Positions 28,626 to 38,627 of a stretch of DNA of 64,000 nt are shown here, in pieces (position 1 is the first letter of the stretch; each line of letters starts with the position of its first letter). This DNA comes from an uncultured SAR86 cluster bacterium (lineage in GTDB: Bacteria > Pseudomonadota > Gammaproteobacteria > Magnimaribacterales > Magnimaribacteraceae): NCBI GenBank assembly GCA_902574355.1, contig CACGNN010000005.1, forward strand, positions 39,582-103,581, given 5' to 3'. A model generated the notes under the pieces. The model was not told where the DNA came from and made no database searches. It was given only the letters and a program-made list of their open reading frames with translations. Both the position numbers and the translations under genes were made by a program.

Positions 28626-31373
28626 CTAAATCATTTTTTTAATTTGATCCATTTGAAAGTCAAGATTTTCTAGTTCTTTAGATAAAACAGAAAATCTATC
28701 TTTTTGAGCTTCCACTAGATCTTTTGGAGCATTTTCAACAAAGCTCTTATTAGAAAGTTTACTACCTATCATTTCCTTCTCTTGAATAAGTTTAGATATT
28801 TTCTTATCGAGCCTTTGCATTTCTTCCTTTGCATCAATAAGTCCTTCAAGAGGTATCATTACTTTTAGATTGTCTCGAGTAAACATTGACGAGGGAATAT
28901 CCTGAGAACTCTCTTCGGCCCAAATAATATCTTTGAGACCACATAGCTTTTCTATGTAACTACTAATTTGATTTAAGTTTTCTTTATCTAATTCATCTCC
29001 TCCCTTAAAGATTGAAGAAATTTTAATTGAAGGTTTGATAAGAAGCTCGCCACGTATATTTCTTATCCCAGATACAATATCTTTAAGCCACTCTACTGAT
29101 TGGTAGTCTCGTTCCGAAGTATTTTCAGAACCTAAGGGGTATTCAGATATCATTATGCTTTCATGGGTTGAATTATGATGTGCCTGAAATTGTTTCCAAA
29201 TTTCTTCTGTTATGAAAGGCATGATTGGATGTGCAAGTCTTAGGGTTTTCTCAAGAATATCAACCAAAGACCTAACAATCTCTGCTTTATTCACGTCATC
29301 TTTTCTAAGACTTATTTTCTGAAGCTCTATGAACCAATCACAAAATTCGTACCATACAAATTCATAAAGTGCTTTAGTAGCCAAATCAAATCTAAATTCA
29401 TTCATTGATTGGTCAACTTTCTTTACAGTTTGATTGAATTTATAGTCTATCCAGGCATCAATTGAAGTTTCACTTCTCTTTTTGGAAATACCATAGTTAT
29501 CAATATTTAAATCTATAAATCTAGCTGCATTCCAAAGCTTATTACAAAAGTTTCTGTAACCTTCTACTCTTTTAATATCAAAATTGATATCCCTCCCGCC
29601 TGATGCTAGCGAGCAAAAAGTTAGTCTCAATGCGTCAGTTCCATAAGCTTCGATACCATTCGGAAATTCTTTTTTTGTTTGTTTTATGATTCGATCTTTC
29701 ATTTTTGGTTGCATCAAGCCTTCAGTTCTCTTATCAATTAAGTCATCTAGGTTAATTCCATCTATGATATCCAAAGGATCCAAGGTATTACCTTTAGATT
29801 TAGACATCTTCTGGCCTTCTGAATCTTTTATAAGACCATGAATCAATATTTTCTTGAAGGGTACTTCATTTATGAAATGAGTAGTCATCATTATCATTCT
29901 TGCTACCCAAAAGAAAATGATATCAAACCCTGTCACTAAAACACTTGTAGGATGATATCTTGAAAGCAAGTTCTCTTTTTTTGGCCAGCCAAGAGTTGAA
30001 AACGTCCACAAAGCAGAAGAAAACCAAGTATCCAGAACATCCTCATCTTGTTTCAGTTCAATATTATCAAGATTATATTTTTCTCTAACGGCTTTCTCAG
30101 ATTCCCCAACATACAAATTATCATCTTTATCAAACCAGGCTGGTATTCTATGTCCCCACCACAACTGCCTACTGATACACCAATCTTGTATATCATTCAT
30201 CCAAGCAAAATAGGTATTTTCCCAGTTCTTAGGTATAAACTCTGTCTCATTTTCCTTTACGACTCTGATAGCTTCTTCGGAAAGTTTTTTAACATTAACG
30301 AACCACTGATTAGTCAACAAAGGTTGAAGGATAGAATTACTCCTTTCACTCCTTGGGATCTGGACTTTATAAGGCTCAGTCTTATTCAGTTGACCAATTG
30401 AATTAAGGTCTTCTAGTATAAGTTTTCTTGCGTCTTCAATATTTAAGTTTTGATATTTATCTGGAACTTTGTCATTTAGAGTGCCATCAAAATTCAAGAT
30501 ATTGATTATTTTAAGTCCGTGCCTTTTGCCCATCTCAAAATCATTGAAATCATGTGCAGGCGTAATTTTCACACAGCCAGTACCAAATTCTGATTCAACA
30601 TAATTATCAGCAATGATAGGTATTTCTTTATTCACAATTGGCAAAAGTGCCATTTTTCCTATCTGAGCCTTATACCTTTCATCCTCAGGATTAACTGCTA
30701 GGGCTGTATCTCCAAGCAATGTTTCCGGTCTAGTTGTTGCAACGGTTAATTTTTCATTATCTGAAGTAAAGTAATCTATATACCAAAGAGATCCATTTTC
30801 TTCTTCAGAAGAAACTTCAAGATCTGACAAAGCAGTCTCAAGAACTGTATCCCAATTGACTAATCTTTCTCCTTTATAAATCAATCCTTGGTTATAAAGT
30901 TCTATGAATACCTCCTTGACTGCCATGCTTAAATCATCACTCATGGTGAAGGCTTCTCTTGACCAGTCTACAGAAGCGCCTAGTCTTCTTAATTGTTGTG
31001 TTATTTTATTTCCTGATTTTTCCTTCCAAAGCCATACTTTTTTTTCAAATTCATCTCTACCGATCTTCTCTCTAGACAATCCTTCCGCCTCAAGTTGTCT
31101 TTCTACAACCATTTGAGTTGCTATTCCGGCATGATCTACGCCAACTTGCCAGAGTGTATCGAATCCCGACATTCTTTTATGGCGAATAAGTGCATCCATT
31201 AGAGTATTTTGAAACCCGTGACCCATATGAAGTGTTCCAGTAACATTGGGTGGAGGAATCATGATGCAGAAGGATTCTTTTGATTCATCAGGTTGAGCTT
31301 TAAAGAAGTCTGATTTTTCCCAATTCTCGTAAATTTCTGTTTCAGTAGAACTCGGCTCGTAGTTTTTTTTCAT
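28626..31373 (-). CDS. valS: Valyl-tRNA synthetase
   Basis: ValS charges tRNA-Val and edits misactivated threonine. The class I motifs are HMGH at residues 49-52 (in PPPNVTGTLHMGHG) and KMSKS at about 522-526 (GQKMSKSKGNTLDP). The editing domain includes VATTRPETLLGDTALAVNP. The C-terminal coiled-coil arm is present (KEEMQRLDKKISKLIQEKEMI). I take the ATG at 31373 as start: it forms an ATGA overlap with the holC stop and removes 14 unconserved residues found upstream in frame. The order pepA-holC-valS is that of E. coli. Confidence 0.96.
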   Translation of the reverse strand: MKKNYEPSSTETEIYENWEKSDFFKAQPDESKESFCIMIPPPNVTGTLHMGHGFQNTLMDALIRHKRMSGFDTLWQVGVDHAGIATQMVVERQLEAEGLSREKIGRDEFEKKVWLWKEKSGNKITQQLRRLGASVDWSREAFTMSDDLSMAVKEVFIELYNQGLIYKGERLVNWDTVLETALSDLEVSSEEENGSLWYIDYFTSDNEKLTVATTRPETLLGDTALAVNPEDERYKAQIGKMALLPIVNKEIPIIADNYVESEFGTGCVKITPAHDFNDFEMGKRHGLKIINILNFDGTLNDKVPDKYQNLNIEDARKLILEDLNSIGQLNKTEPYKVQIPRSERSNSILQPLLTNQWFVNVKKLSEEAIRVVKENETEFIPKNWENTYFAWMNDIQDWCISRQLWWGHRIPAWFDKDDNLYVGESEKAVREKYNLDNIELKQDEDVLDTWFSSALWTFSTLGWPKKENLLSRYHPTSVLVTGFDIIFFWVARMIMMTTHFINEVPFKKILIHGLIKDSEGQKMSKSKGNTLDPLDIIDGINLDDLIDKRTEGLMQPKMKDRIIKQTKKEFPNGIEAYGTDALRLTFCSLASGGRDINFDIKRVEGYRNFCNKLWNAARFIDLNIDNYGISKKRSETSIDAWIDYKFNQTVKKVDQSMNEFRFDLATKALYEFVWYEFCDWFIELQKISLRKDDVNKAEIVRSLVDILEKTLRLAHPIMPFITEEIWKQFQAHHNSTHESIMISEYPLGSENTSERDYQSVEWLKDIVSGIRNIRGELLIKPSIKISSIFKGGDELDKENLNQISSYIEKLCGLKDIIWAEESSQDIPSSMFTRDNLKVMIPLEGLIDAKEEMQRLDKKISKLIQEKEMIGSKLSNKSFVENAPKDLVEAQKDRFSVLSKELENLDFQMDQIKKMI

Positions 31374-31813
31374 ATTGACTCTACGAATTTTGTCTTTAAT
31401 CCGAGATCTTTGCATTTAGACCACGTATTCGCTGCTCTCTCTCTGAGATCGGCACCATCCATAATTACTAGCTGTATAAAATTTTTATATCCATCTAGGT
31501 TTTTCGGTATATCTGGAGATAGATTGACAATCAAATCAGAACCTAAAACGAACTTAGTTCCAGGATAACCAATATTTATAAGATCATCTGCTTTATTAGT
31601 AACTAGATTGTGAGAAATTAGTCCATATTCAGGTTCATTCCATAACCTCTCATCTAAATAATTAGCGTCATTTATATCAATACAAAAAACATCTATTTTA
31701 TTAGCACGAATTTGATCTATGCCGTCCGTAATTAATTTACTAATTAGAGAGCTAGTGAAGTCCAAAGCTTCTTCCATGTTTTTGCCAGAAGCCATAAAAG
31801 TAGCTTCTACCAT
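31370..31813 (-). CDS. holC: DNA polymerase III chi subunit
   Basis: Chi binds SSB and, through psi, the clamp loader. The 147-residue protein has the chi core: IDVFCIDINDANYLDERLWNEPEYGLISHNL, which lines up with the E. coli segment ending in LDEALWARPAESFVPHNL. The FVLGSDLIVNLSPDIP stretch matches the next conserved strand. It lies between pepA and valS as in E. coli, and its stop overlaps the valS start. Together with holD and dnaE in this window it shows that the chi-psi bridge is retained. Confidence 0.88.
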   Translation of the reverse strand: MVEATFMASGKNMEEALDFTSSLISKLITDGIDQIRANKIDVFCIDINDANYLDERLWNEPEYGLISHNLVTNKADDLINIGYPGTKFVLGSDLIVNLSPDIPKNLDGYKNFIQLVIMDGADLRERAANTWSKCKDLGLKTKFVESI

Positions 31814-31815
31814 TA

Positions 31816-33330
31816 CTAAGACTTATCAATGAGATATTGACTCAGGAGAGGCACAGGTCTGCCTGAACCGCCTTTTGCAGCTCCTTTATAACTAGCAGTT
31901 CCGGCCACATCGAGATGAGCCCATGGGTATTTCTCTGCAAATCTTGATAAAAAACATGCAGCGGTAATAGTACCAGCTCGACCACCTATGTTTGCGATAT
32001 CTGCAAAATTACTGTCCAAATCCTTTTGGTAAACATCCCATAAGGGCAATTGCCAGGCTCTATCTGAAGCTTTTCGGCCAGCCTCCAATAATTCTTCTGC
32101 TAGTTTGTCATTATTAGACATTAGTCCAGATGTAGAATAACCCAATGCCATTATCACCGCACCGGTTAGTGTAGCAATGTCTACAACTGATCGAGGTTCA
32201 AATCTTTCAACATAAGTCAAAGCATCAGCTAAGACCAATCGTCCCTCAGCATCAGTATTTAATATTTCAACAGTCTTACCTGACATTGTGCGAACGACAT
32301 CACCAGGCTTAGTGGCCTTGCTACCTGGCATATTTTCTGCGCTTGCCACAACACCAACTATATTGATTGGAAGTTTAAGTTCTGAAACTACTTGCATAGT
32401 CGCTATAACACTCGCTGCACCACACATATCAAATTTCATTTCATCCATGGTCGGAGGAGGTTTGAGGCTTATTCCTCCCGTATCAAAAGTAATACCCTTA
32501 CCAACAATCGCATATGGTTTATCGCCTTTTTTTCCGCCTTGATAATTCATTGAAATGAGTTTTGATTCTTGCGCACTTCCGTTTCCAACTGAAAGTAAAC
32601 AATCCATACCCATTTTTTTCATCTCCTTTTCGCCATAAACCCTACAACTAAGTTTTTGATATTTATTGGCTGCAGATCTAGAACTAGTTGCCAAATAGGA
32701 TGGAGTGCACACATTTCCAGGAAGATTTGCTAAATCTTTAGCTACATTCATTCCTTGTCCTATGACTTGCCCAGTTTTGAGCCCTTTGCGCAACTTAGCT
32801 ACGCCTTGCTTTGAATCAATAACAATTGAGACTTTTTTAAGATAATTAATTTTTTTATTTTTCTTATTAAGTTTCGCGTCGTAGGTATAAGCCTTGCTTT
32901 CAACAGCAGTACCTATTTTCTGCAGCAAAGTCTCATCGGTATTTTCTTTAGATTCATGTTTCATAGAAGGTAATGAAACAATACCTGTTGAAGATTTTTT
33001 TGTAGTTAAACAAGTTGTTACAGACATTGCAATCTTATCAAGATCTTCACTGCTAAGACCTTTCGTCGGTTTACCACAACCAATTAAGAAAATTCTTTCA
33101 GCAGAAGTACCATCATTAGTTGCAATGTAAGCTGACTGACCCACTTTTGACTCAAACTCACCCCTTTTTATAAGCTTTTTAATACTACCTTGAGTTGCTT
33201 TATCAACTTTTTCTGCAATTGAATTTAATGTCCTTCCCTCGGAAACACCGACAACTAAAACATCGATTTTTGTTTTTAAAAGATTTTTTGATAGTTCTTG
33301 GTTAAGGCTTAGTGTGAGTCTTTTTTTCAT
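31816..33330 (-). CDS. pepA: Leucyl aminopeptidase (cytosol aminopeptidase)
   Basis: PepA is a hexameric M17 metallo-aminopeptidase that removes N-terminal Leu and other residues. The catalytic domain shows GKGITFDTGGISLKPP (metal-binding Lys and Asp), FDMCGAASV and the family signature NTDAEGRLVLADAL (metal-binding Asp/Glu and the catalytic Arg). The ATG at 33330 is chosen for its AAGGAG site five bases upstream; it gives 504 residues, as in E. coli (503). In E. coli PepA is also a DNA-binding co-repressor at carAB; whether that applies here is unknown, though carAB lies in the same window. It is divergent from lptF. Confidence 0.95.
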   Translation of the reverse strand: MKKRLTLSLNQELSKNLLKTKIDVLVVGVSEGRTLNSIAEKVDKATQGSIKKLIKRGEFESKVGQSAYIATNDGTSAERIFLIGCGKPTKGLSSEDLDKIAMSVTTCLTTKKSSTGIVSLPSMKHESKENTDETLLQKIGTAVESKAYTYDAKLNKKNKKINYLKKVSIVIDSKQGVAKLRKGLKTGQVIGQGMNVAKDLANLPGNVCTPSYLATSSRSAANKYQKLSCRVYGEKEMKKMGMDCLLSVGNGSAQESKLISMNYQGGKKGDKPYAIVGKGITFDTGGISLKPPPTMDEMKFDMCGAASVIATMQVVSELKLPINIVGVVASAENMPGSKATKPGDVVRTMSGKTVEILNTDAEGRLVLADALTYVERFEPRSVVDIATLTGAVIMALGYSTSGLMSNNDKLAEELLEAGRKASDRAWQLPLWDVYQKDLDSNFADIANIGGRAGTITAACFLSRFAEKYPWAHLDVAGTASYKGAAKGGSGRPVPLLSQYLIDKS

Positions 33331-33458
33331 TACGTCTCCTTTTAAAAAAGATTGTTGTCGTACTATTTTATCAATAAACAATAAAAGTTATCTCCAAATA
33401 GAGAATATTCTTCTAATAAAGAGTAGGATTGACTATATAGATTTTCAAATTCTTGTTT

Positions 33459-34463
33459 ATGATTTTAAATCGTTATTTTCTAAAGACTATTTTCTCATAT
33501 ACTCTGGCTATAAGCGTAGTCTTTATTCTCATAATCGTATCTTCGAGGTCTATACAATACTTAGAACAAGCATCCAGAGGTGAAATAAATCCTCAAGTTG
33601 TTTTTTATATAGTCTTATATAGGCTTCCAGAATTTTTAGAATTAATTTTGCCTCTAAGTTTTTTCATGTCTGTTGTTTTGACTATTGGAAAATTTAGCTC
33701 AGAAAGTGAACTTCCGATCATGGAACAGCTTGGCTTTAGTAACGCAAGAATCTACTCACTATTGGCAATTCCTGCAGTATTGATAGCTATGTTAATATTT
33801 TTCTTTTCTTTAGTGCTTAGTCCTGGATTAGATATGCGGGTAAAGAGTTTACTTGAAGTTAAATCTCTTGAAGAAACCTTCGATGCTTTACTTCCAGGTG
33901 AATTTCACAAATTAAATGATTCTTATCTTATTTATGCGAAGGAAAAGCGAAATGACAGACTGAAGGATGTTTTTCTCGTTATGGAGGATTCCACTAGGGA
34001 ATCAAGTTTGGCTATCGTAGCTGAGGAATTGAGCGCAAATAGTTCAGCAAATGGAGATCTGAATTTTGGTAAAGGTTTTTCATATTCCAAAGAAGAGCCT
34101 GACGAAATAATTTCAGTCAAGTTTGATAATCTGAAATTAAAAGCTGACTTCATGTCGAAAAATAGTGGAGAAGTAAATTTTGAGCTAAAGGATTCAGTAA
34201 ATCCTTTGTTATGGTCGAGCTCTATAAGTTTTATGACATTATTAAGTATTTTCATGGCCGTGCCATTATCAGAAAGATCTCCGCGTAAAGGCAGATACTC
34301 GAAAATACTTCCTAGCTTATTAATATTTTCAGCATACTCAGGGATTTTGTTGACATTCAAAGGTACAGAATCCTCTAATTTAATTTCAATTCTCTTGGTT
34401 CATTTGCTTTTTTTAGTTTTCTCTATTCTTTTGAATTTATATATGCTCAAGATAAAAAGATGA
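33459..34463 (+). CDS. lptF: LPS export permease LptF
   Basis: LptF with LptG forms the membrane part of the LptB2FG ABC transporter that pulls lipopolysaccharide out of the inner membrane. The YjgP/YjgQ layout is clear: N-terminal NRYFLKTIFSYTLAIS with two or three helices, LYRLPEFLELILPLSFFMSVV, a periplasmic beta-jellyroll domain (about 125-240) and three C-terminal helices (PLSERSPRKGRY). I use the ATG at 33459 rather than the TTG six bases upstream. It is divergent from pepA, as in E. coli, and overlaps lptG as ATGA. Confidence 0.93.
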   Translation: MILNRYFLKTIFSYTLAISVVFILIIVSSRSIQYLEQASRGEINPQVVFYIVLYRLPEFLELILPLSFFMSVVLTIGKFSSESELPIMEQLGFSNARIYSLLAIPAVLIAMLIFFFSLVLSPGLDMRVKSLLEVKSLEETFDALLPGEFHKLNDSYLIYAKEKRNDRLKDVFLVMEDSTRESSLAIVAEELSANSSANGDLNFGKGFSYSKEEPDEIISVKFDNLKLKADFMSKNSGEVNFELKDSVNPLLWSSSISFMTLLSIFMAVPLSERSPRKGRYSKILPSLLIFSAYSGILLTFKGTESSNLISILLVHLLFLVFSILLNLYMLKIKR

Positions 34464-35518
34464 TTCATTTATTTGGTGACATAATAGAAAGAAATATCTC
34501 CAAGAGAATATTTCATAGTATTTGTATTGTTGCAGTTGCAATCTCTTTGCTAGATTTTTTATTTAAATTTATTTCTGAAATCTCTGATATATCAGATTCT
34601 TATCTTGTGTTTGATGCACTAATTTATTGTTTTTATTCAATTCCAAGTTCAATTTATGAATATTTATCATACATCTGTCTAATTGGAGCGATCGTTGGTT
34701 TAGGAAGCTTAAACTCAGAAGGGGAGATTATAGGTTCAAAAGTTTTAGGTAAATCGAATTTTAGGATGGCGATAGCATCTTTAAGGCCTGCAATATTAAT
34801 AATAGCAATAGCTTTTTTATTTCAAGAGACTTTACTTCCTTCATTGTCACAAGCTAACGAGGAAAATAGATTAGTAAAGCAAGAAAGATTCGATTCAGAG
34901 GATGGTTATTGGTTTGCTTCTGATTCTTCAATAAATTTTTTTAAAACTTCTCCGAGTAAAGATTCTATTAATGATGTCACGACTTATCAATATGGAGAAG
35001 AGGGGAATATTAACCAAATAATAGATTCGAAATATGCTAAACGTCAAAATGGCATCTGGATTCTATTTGATTTAACAATAACGGACTTTCAAAAAAATTC
35101 TATTCTTCTTCAAGAAAAAAAAATATGGCCAGAAGGTCCTAAAGATAGTGATATGAGAAGAATTCTATCTCCTAGGTATCTTTCAATTAGTGAGCTTAAT
35201 GAAGCTTTAAAGTTAAACATATCTGAATATAGAAGAAACAACTTATCTCTGGAGTATTGGAAGAAAATATTCCATCCTATTACAACAATATTATTAATTT
35301 TGTTGGCTGCATCTTTCGTATTTGGGAGAGTAAGAGATGAGTCTATTGGTAAAAGAATTCTTACTGGAGTTTTATTCGCATTTTCCTTGAATATTTGTCA
35401 AAACCTCTTTGCAAGTATGGCAGCAGTCTCACTTTTAAGTCCATTCTATGCAGTTACTTTACCCATAGCAGCAGTTATTGTTTTAACAACTATATTCTGG
35501 AAACTTAAATCTAATTAA
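34460..35518 (+). CDS. lptG: LPS export permease LptG
   Basis: The second permease of LptB2FG. It has 352 residues with the same YjgP/YjgQ layout as LptF: three N-terminal helices, a periplasmic domain rich in beta strands (FASDSSINFFKT, GIWILFDLTIT), then three helices. The start overlaps the lptF stop as ATGA, so the partner subunits are translated together. The last eight bases overlap the end of the convergent RDD gene. lptB, lptA and lptC are not in this window. Confidence 0.93.
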   Translation: MIHLFGDIIERNISKRIFHSICIVAVAISLLDFLFKFISEISDISDSYLVFDALIYCFYSIPSSIYEYLSYICLIGAIVGLGSLNSEGEIIGSKVLGKSNFRMAIASLRPAILIIAIAFLFQETLLPSLSQANEENRLVKQERFDSEDGYWFASDSSINFFKTSPSKDSINDVTTYQYGEEGNINQIIDSKYAKRQNGIWILFDLTITDFQKNSILLQEKKIWPEGPKDSDMRRILSPRYLSISELNEALKLNISEYRRNNLSLEYWKKIFHPITTILLILLAASFVFGRVRDESIGKRILTGVLFAFSLNICQNLFASMAAVSLLSPFYAVTLPIAAVIVLTTIFWKLKSN

Positions 35519-35921
35519 TCTTAGCGATTCTTGTTTTTGTTGCTAAATCAGCCAGAGATTTTTTTTCTTCGTTAAAAAAAATATATAAGTAGCCAAGACC
35601 AAAGAATAAGAAAGAAAAGGTAGAAAAAGCGCAACGTAAGAGACAAATTCTTATTGTTAACTTTTCTTCAGAAATAAGTTTTATTTTCCATGCTTGCATA
35701 CCTACAGTCTGTCCATCATTTACCAACCAAAAATAAGAGTAAAAGATTGGTCCAGAGAAAATAGTAACGAAAAGCTGAAGTAAATCAATAATTCCGCCGT
35801 TTTCAGGGGCTCCGCCGTTTAAAAATACGAGTAATAAAGTTAAAGAAAAGATTATCCCTAAAATCAGTAAACTGTCATAAACAAGGGAAAATATTCTTTT
35901 AAAAAAGCCTGAATTTTCCAT
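35511..35921 (-). CDS. RDD-family membrane protein
   Basis: A 136-residue protein with about three membrane helices. FKRIFSLVYDSLLILG carries the Arg and Asp that name the family, and NDGQTVGMQAWKIKLISEE is its most conserved block (usual form DGxTxGxxxxxIxVV). RDD proteins are common small membrane proteins, some of them Na+/Li+ antiporters, but most have no assigned role. In several Pseudomonas-type genomes an RDD protein also sits beside lptG, so this neighbour is ordinary. Confidence 0.85.
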   Translation of the reverse strand: MENSGFFKRIFSLVYDSLLILGIIFSLTLLLVFLNGGAPENGGIIDLLQLFVTIFSGPIFYSYFWLVNDGQTVGMQAWKIKLISEEKLTIRICLLRCAFSTFSFLFFGLGYLYIFFNEEKKSLADLATKTRIAKIN

Positions 35922-35978
35922 AATTATTTGGAGAAGATATTTTTTTTGATTATTCTATATAAAAATTGAGAGTTTATT

Positions 35979-37466
35979 ATGCATGATATATCCAAATCTA
36001 GTGATACCTTTTTCTTAGGACATCCCAAAGGTCTCGTAACGCTTTTTTTAACTGAAATGTGGGAAAGAATGTCCTTCTATGGAATGAGAGGATTACTTGT
36101 TTTGTTTATGACAAGAGAGGTAACTGAAGGAGGTATGAATCTTAATGCTCCTGAGGCTATGGCAATCTACGGAATATATGGCGCTTCAGTGTATTTTCTA
36201 TGTGTCCCTGGCGGATGGATTGCAGATAAGCTTTTTGGAGCCCAGAAAACTGTTCTATATGGTGCTATTATTATAACAATTGGTCACTTTGTGCTGGCAA
36301 TTCCCTATGATAAAACCTTTTTTCTTGGTTTAGTTCTAGTTTCAATCGGTACAGGTCTTTTAAAGCCAAACATCTCAACTATCGTCGGCCAACTTTATAA
36401 GCCAGGAGATGTAAGAATTGATTCCGGCTACACGATATTCTATATGTCCATCAATATAGGAAGTATGCTCGGATTCCTTGTTTGTGGCTATCTTGGAGAG
36501 AAGGTAGGGTGGCATTGGGGTTTCGGAGCCGCTGGTGTAGGAATGACTTTTGGTGTTTTACAGTATATTTTTACAAGAAATTCATTAGGAGACGCAGGAA
36601 AAAATCCTAACTTAGCTCCTACTGAAGATGAATCAAAGTACATGAAGATATTTAAATATAGTGCAATAGCTATTTTCTTACTAGTTACTTCAGGCTTTGC
36701 TGGACTTTGGAGTGTCGATCCACAACTACTCAACCAACTTACAGTTTATTTGATATTAATCGTGGCTATTTCTTACTTCATATATTTATTCTTTTTTGCA
36801 GGGCTGGGTACTGATGAAATTGAAAATATCAAAATGTTATTAATATTATTTTTCGGAGCTGTATTATTTTGGGCAGGATTTGACCAAGGGGGCTCATCTT
36901 TAAATCTTTTTGCTAAAGACTATACGGATCTATTTATCTTTGGGTGGGAGATGCCAGCGACCTTTCTTCAGGTCGCAAATCCTTTGATGGTAGTAATTTT
37001 TGCTCCTTTTTTCGCAGCATTTTGGATCTCTCTTGGGAAAAAGAACTTAGATCCTGATACACCTCAAAAATTTGCTTTGGGATGTTTCCTCATGGCTATT
37101 GGTTTCTTAGTAATTATTTTTGGTGTTGAGGCTGCTATGCAGAACGAAAAAGCTGGTATTCAGTTTCTTCTCATAACATATCTTTTTCATACACTAGGCG
37201 AGCTATGTTTGAGTCCAGTGGGCCTTTCAGCTACTGCGAAATATTCTCCAATTAGATACAGAGGTCAAATGATGGGAATTTGGTTTCTATCGTCTTCTTT
37301 AGCGGCTGGTCTTGCGGGCCTACTTGCAAGCAAATCATTTGAGGCTGGTATAGCTTCAATGCCAGATCTCTTTATGCAAATAATTATTGCCCTGTTCGTT
37401 GTAGGAATTTTACTTCTCATATCAAATAGATTCGTAAAGGCTACTGAAATAAAGGAAGGGAACTAG
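35979..37466 (+). CDS. POT-family proton-dependent oligopeptide transporter
   Basis: A 495-residue inner-membrane transporter with about 14 helices. The proton-coupled oligopeptide transporter motif is LTEMWERMSFYGMRGLL near residues 22-38, matching ExxERFxYYG with M and S in place of the usual F and Y. Further PTR2 hallmarks are GLLKPNISTIVGQLY and DSGYTIFYMSINIGSMLG. It imports di- and tripeptides with protons, in keeping with a heterotroph that lives on dissolved peptides. It has its own 57-base upstream region and converges with dapE. Confidence 0.92.
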   Translation: MHDISKSSDTFFLGHPKGLVTLFLTEMWERMSFYGMRGLLVLFMTREVTEGGMNLNAPEAMAIYGIYGASVYFLCVPGGWIADKLFGAQKTVLYGAIIITIGHFVLAIPYDKTFFLGLVLVSIGTGLLKPNISTIVGQLYKPGDVRIDSGYTIFYMSINIGSMLGFLVCGYLGEKVGWHWGFGAAGVGMTFGVLQYIFTRNSLGDAGKNPNLAPTEDESKYMKIFKYSAIAIFLLVTSGFAGLWSVDPQLLNQLTVYLILIVAISYFIYLFFFAGLGTDEIENIKMLLILFFGAVLFWAGFDQGGSSLNLFAKDYTDLFIFGWEMPATFLQVANPLMVVIFAPFFAAFWISLGKKNLDPDTPQKFALGCFLMAIGFLVIIFGVEAAMQNEKAGIQFLLITYLFHTLGELCLSPVGLSATAKYSPIRYRGQMMGIWFLSSSLAAGLAGLLASKSFEAGIASMPDLFMQIIIALFVVGILLLISNRFVKATEIKEGN

Positions 37467-37487
37467 GGAAATACTAGTTAAATTTCA

Positions 37488-38618
37488 CTAATTAGTGAGG
37501 AGTTTACTTAATATTGTTTTGTATATTTTATGCAATTCCTCAAGATCTTTCTTTTTTACGCTCTCATTTACTTTATGAATAGATGCATTACCTGGCCCAA
37601 GCTCAACAACTTGGGATCCAGTAGGTGCAATAAATCTACCGTCTGATGTGCCTCCATCAGTCGTACATTTAGGTTCTGATCCTGTCACATCTTTTATTGA
37701 GCTTTTCACTGCTGCGATTAGCTCTTCTTCAGTAGTAAGAAATGGCTTACCTCCAACTTCCCAAAAAACCTCACATTCAACTTCATATTTATTGATTATG
37801 GACTCAACATCATCTTTTATTTGTTGTACGGAAGTTGAGGGAGAGTGACGTACATTTAAACTTAACTCTAAGCTTCCTGGGATAACATTTGTTGCTCCGG
37901 TACCTGAGTTGAGATTAGATATTTGTAAAATACTATCTTGAAACTTGCCTGTGTCATCTTCCCATCTGAGCTTAGATAGTTCAGCAAGAGGAGAGGAGAA
38001 ATTGTGTATAGGGTTACTTGCTTTTTCTGGATAGGCTACGTGACCTTGAGTTCCTTTAACTATAATCTTTGCTGAAACTGATCCTCTTCTACCAATCTTT
38101 ATAACATCTCCCACATTAATATCAGCTGTTGGCTCTCCAACAAGACACCATTCAATTTTTTCATTCTTTTCTTCTAAATAATCAACAACTTTAGTGACTC
38201 CATCTACTGCGGGACCCTCTTCATCGCTTGTTAGTAAAACAGCTATTCTTCCTGATAAGGTTGGTTCTTCAGCTAAGAATTCTTCAATAGAAGTTACAAA
38301 AGCAGCAACGCTTCCTTTCATATCTGCAGCTCCTCTTCCAACTAGCAAAGAGTCTTTATCAGTTGCTACGAAAGGATCGCTCTCCCAGTCTTCAAGTGGG
38401 CCGGTAGGAACTACATCAGTGTGACCTAGAAAAGCAAAAATAGGACCAGAATCTCCAAAGGTAGCCCAAAGGTTGTCTACATCTCCATACTTAAGGTGTT
38501 CAACTGAAAAACCAATTTTTTCCAATCTTGTAGAAATAATATTTTGGCATCCAGCATCGTCAGGCGTCACAGACTTCTTTGATATTAACTCTTTGGTAAG
38601 TTCTAAAACTTTACTCAT
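37488..38618 (-). CDS. dapE: Succinyl-diaminopimelate desuccinylase
   Basis: DapE removes succinate from N-succinyl-LL-diaminopimelate in the lysine and peptidoglycan precursor pathway. It is an M20 two-zinc hydrolase; the ligands and base lie in FLGHTDVVPTGPLEDW, GRGAADMKGSVAAF, SDEEGPAVDG and a closing GPGNASIHKVNE. 376 residues equals the E. coli length (375). It is last in the minus-strand set map-glnD-dapC-dapD-dapE, nine bases after dapD. Confidence 0.95.
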   Translation of the reverse strand: MSKVLELTKELISKKSVTPDDAGCQNIISTRLEKIGFSVEHLKYGDVDNLWATFGDSGPIFAFLGHTDVVPTGPLEDWESDPFVATDKDSLLVGRGAADMKGSVAAFVTSIEEFLAEEPTLSGRIAVLLTSDEEGPAVDGVTKVVDYLEEKNEKIEWCLVGEPTADINVGDVIKIGRRGSVSAKIIVKGTQGHVAYPEKASNPIHNFSSPLAELSKLRWEDDTGKFQDSILQISNLNSGTGATNVIPGSLELSLNVRHSPSTSVQQIKDDVESIINKYEVECEVFWEVGGKPFLTTEEELIAAVKSSIKDVTGSEPKCTTDGGTSDGRFIAPTGSQVVELGPGNASIHKVNESVKKKDLEELHKIYKTILSKLLTN

Positions 38619-38627
38619 TTCTTTGAT

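Noticed and set aside
33932..34360. 142-codon open frame on the minus strand inside lptF
   Set aside because: Fully covered by lptF, with no recognisable motif or upstream signals.
37485..37498. TCACTAATTAGTGA perfect palindrome at the dapE 3' end
   Set aside because: Short, contains the dapE stop codon and has no T tract; chance is likely in AT-rich sequence.
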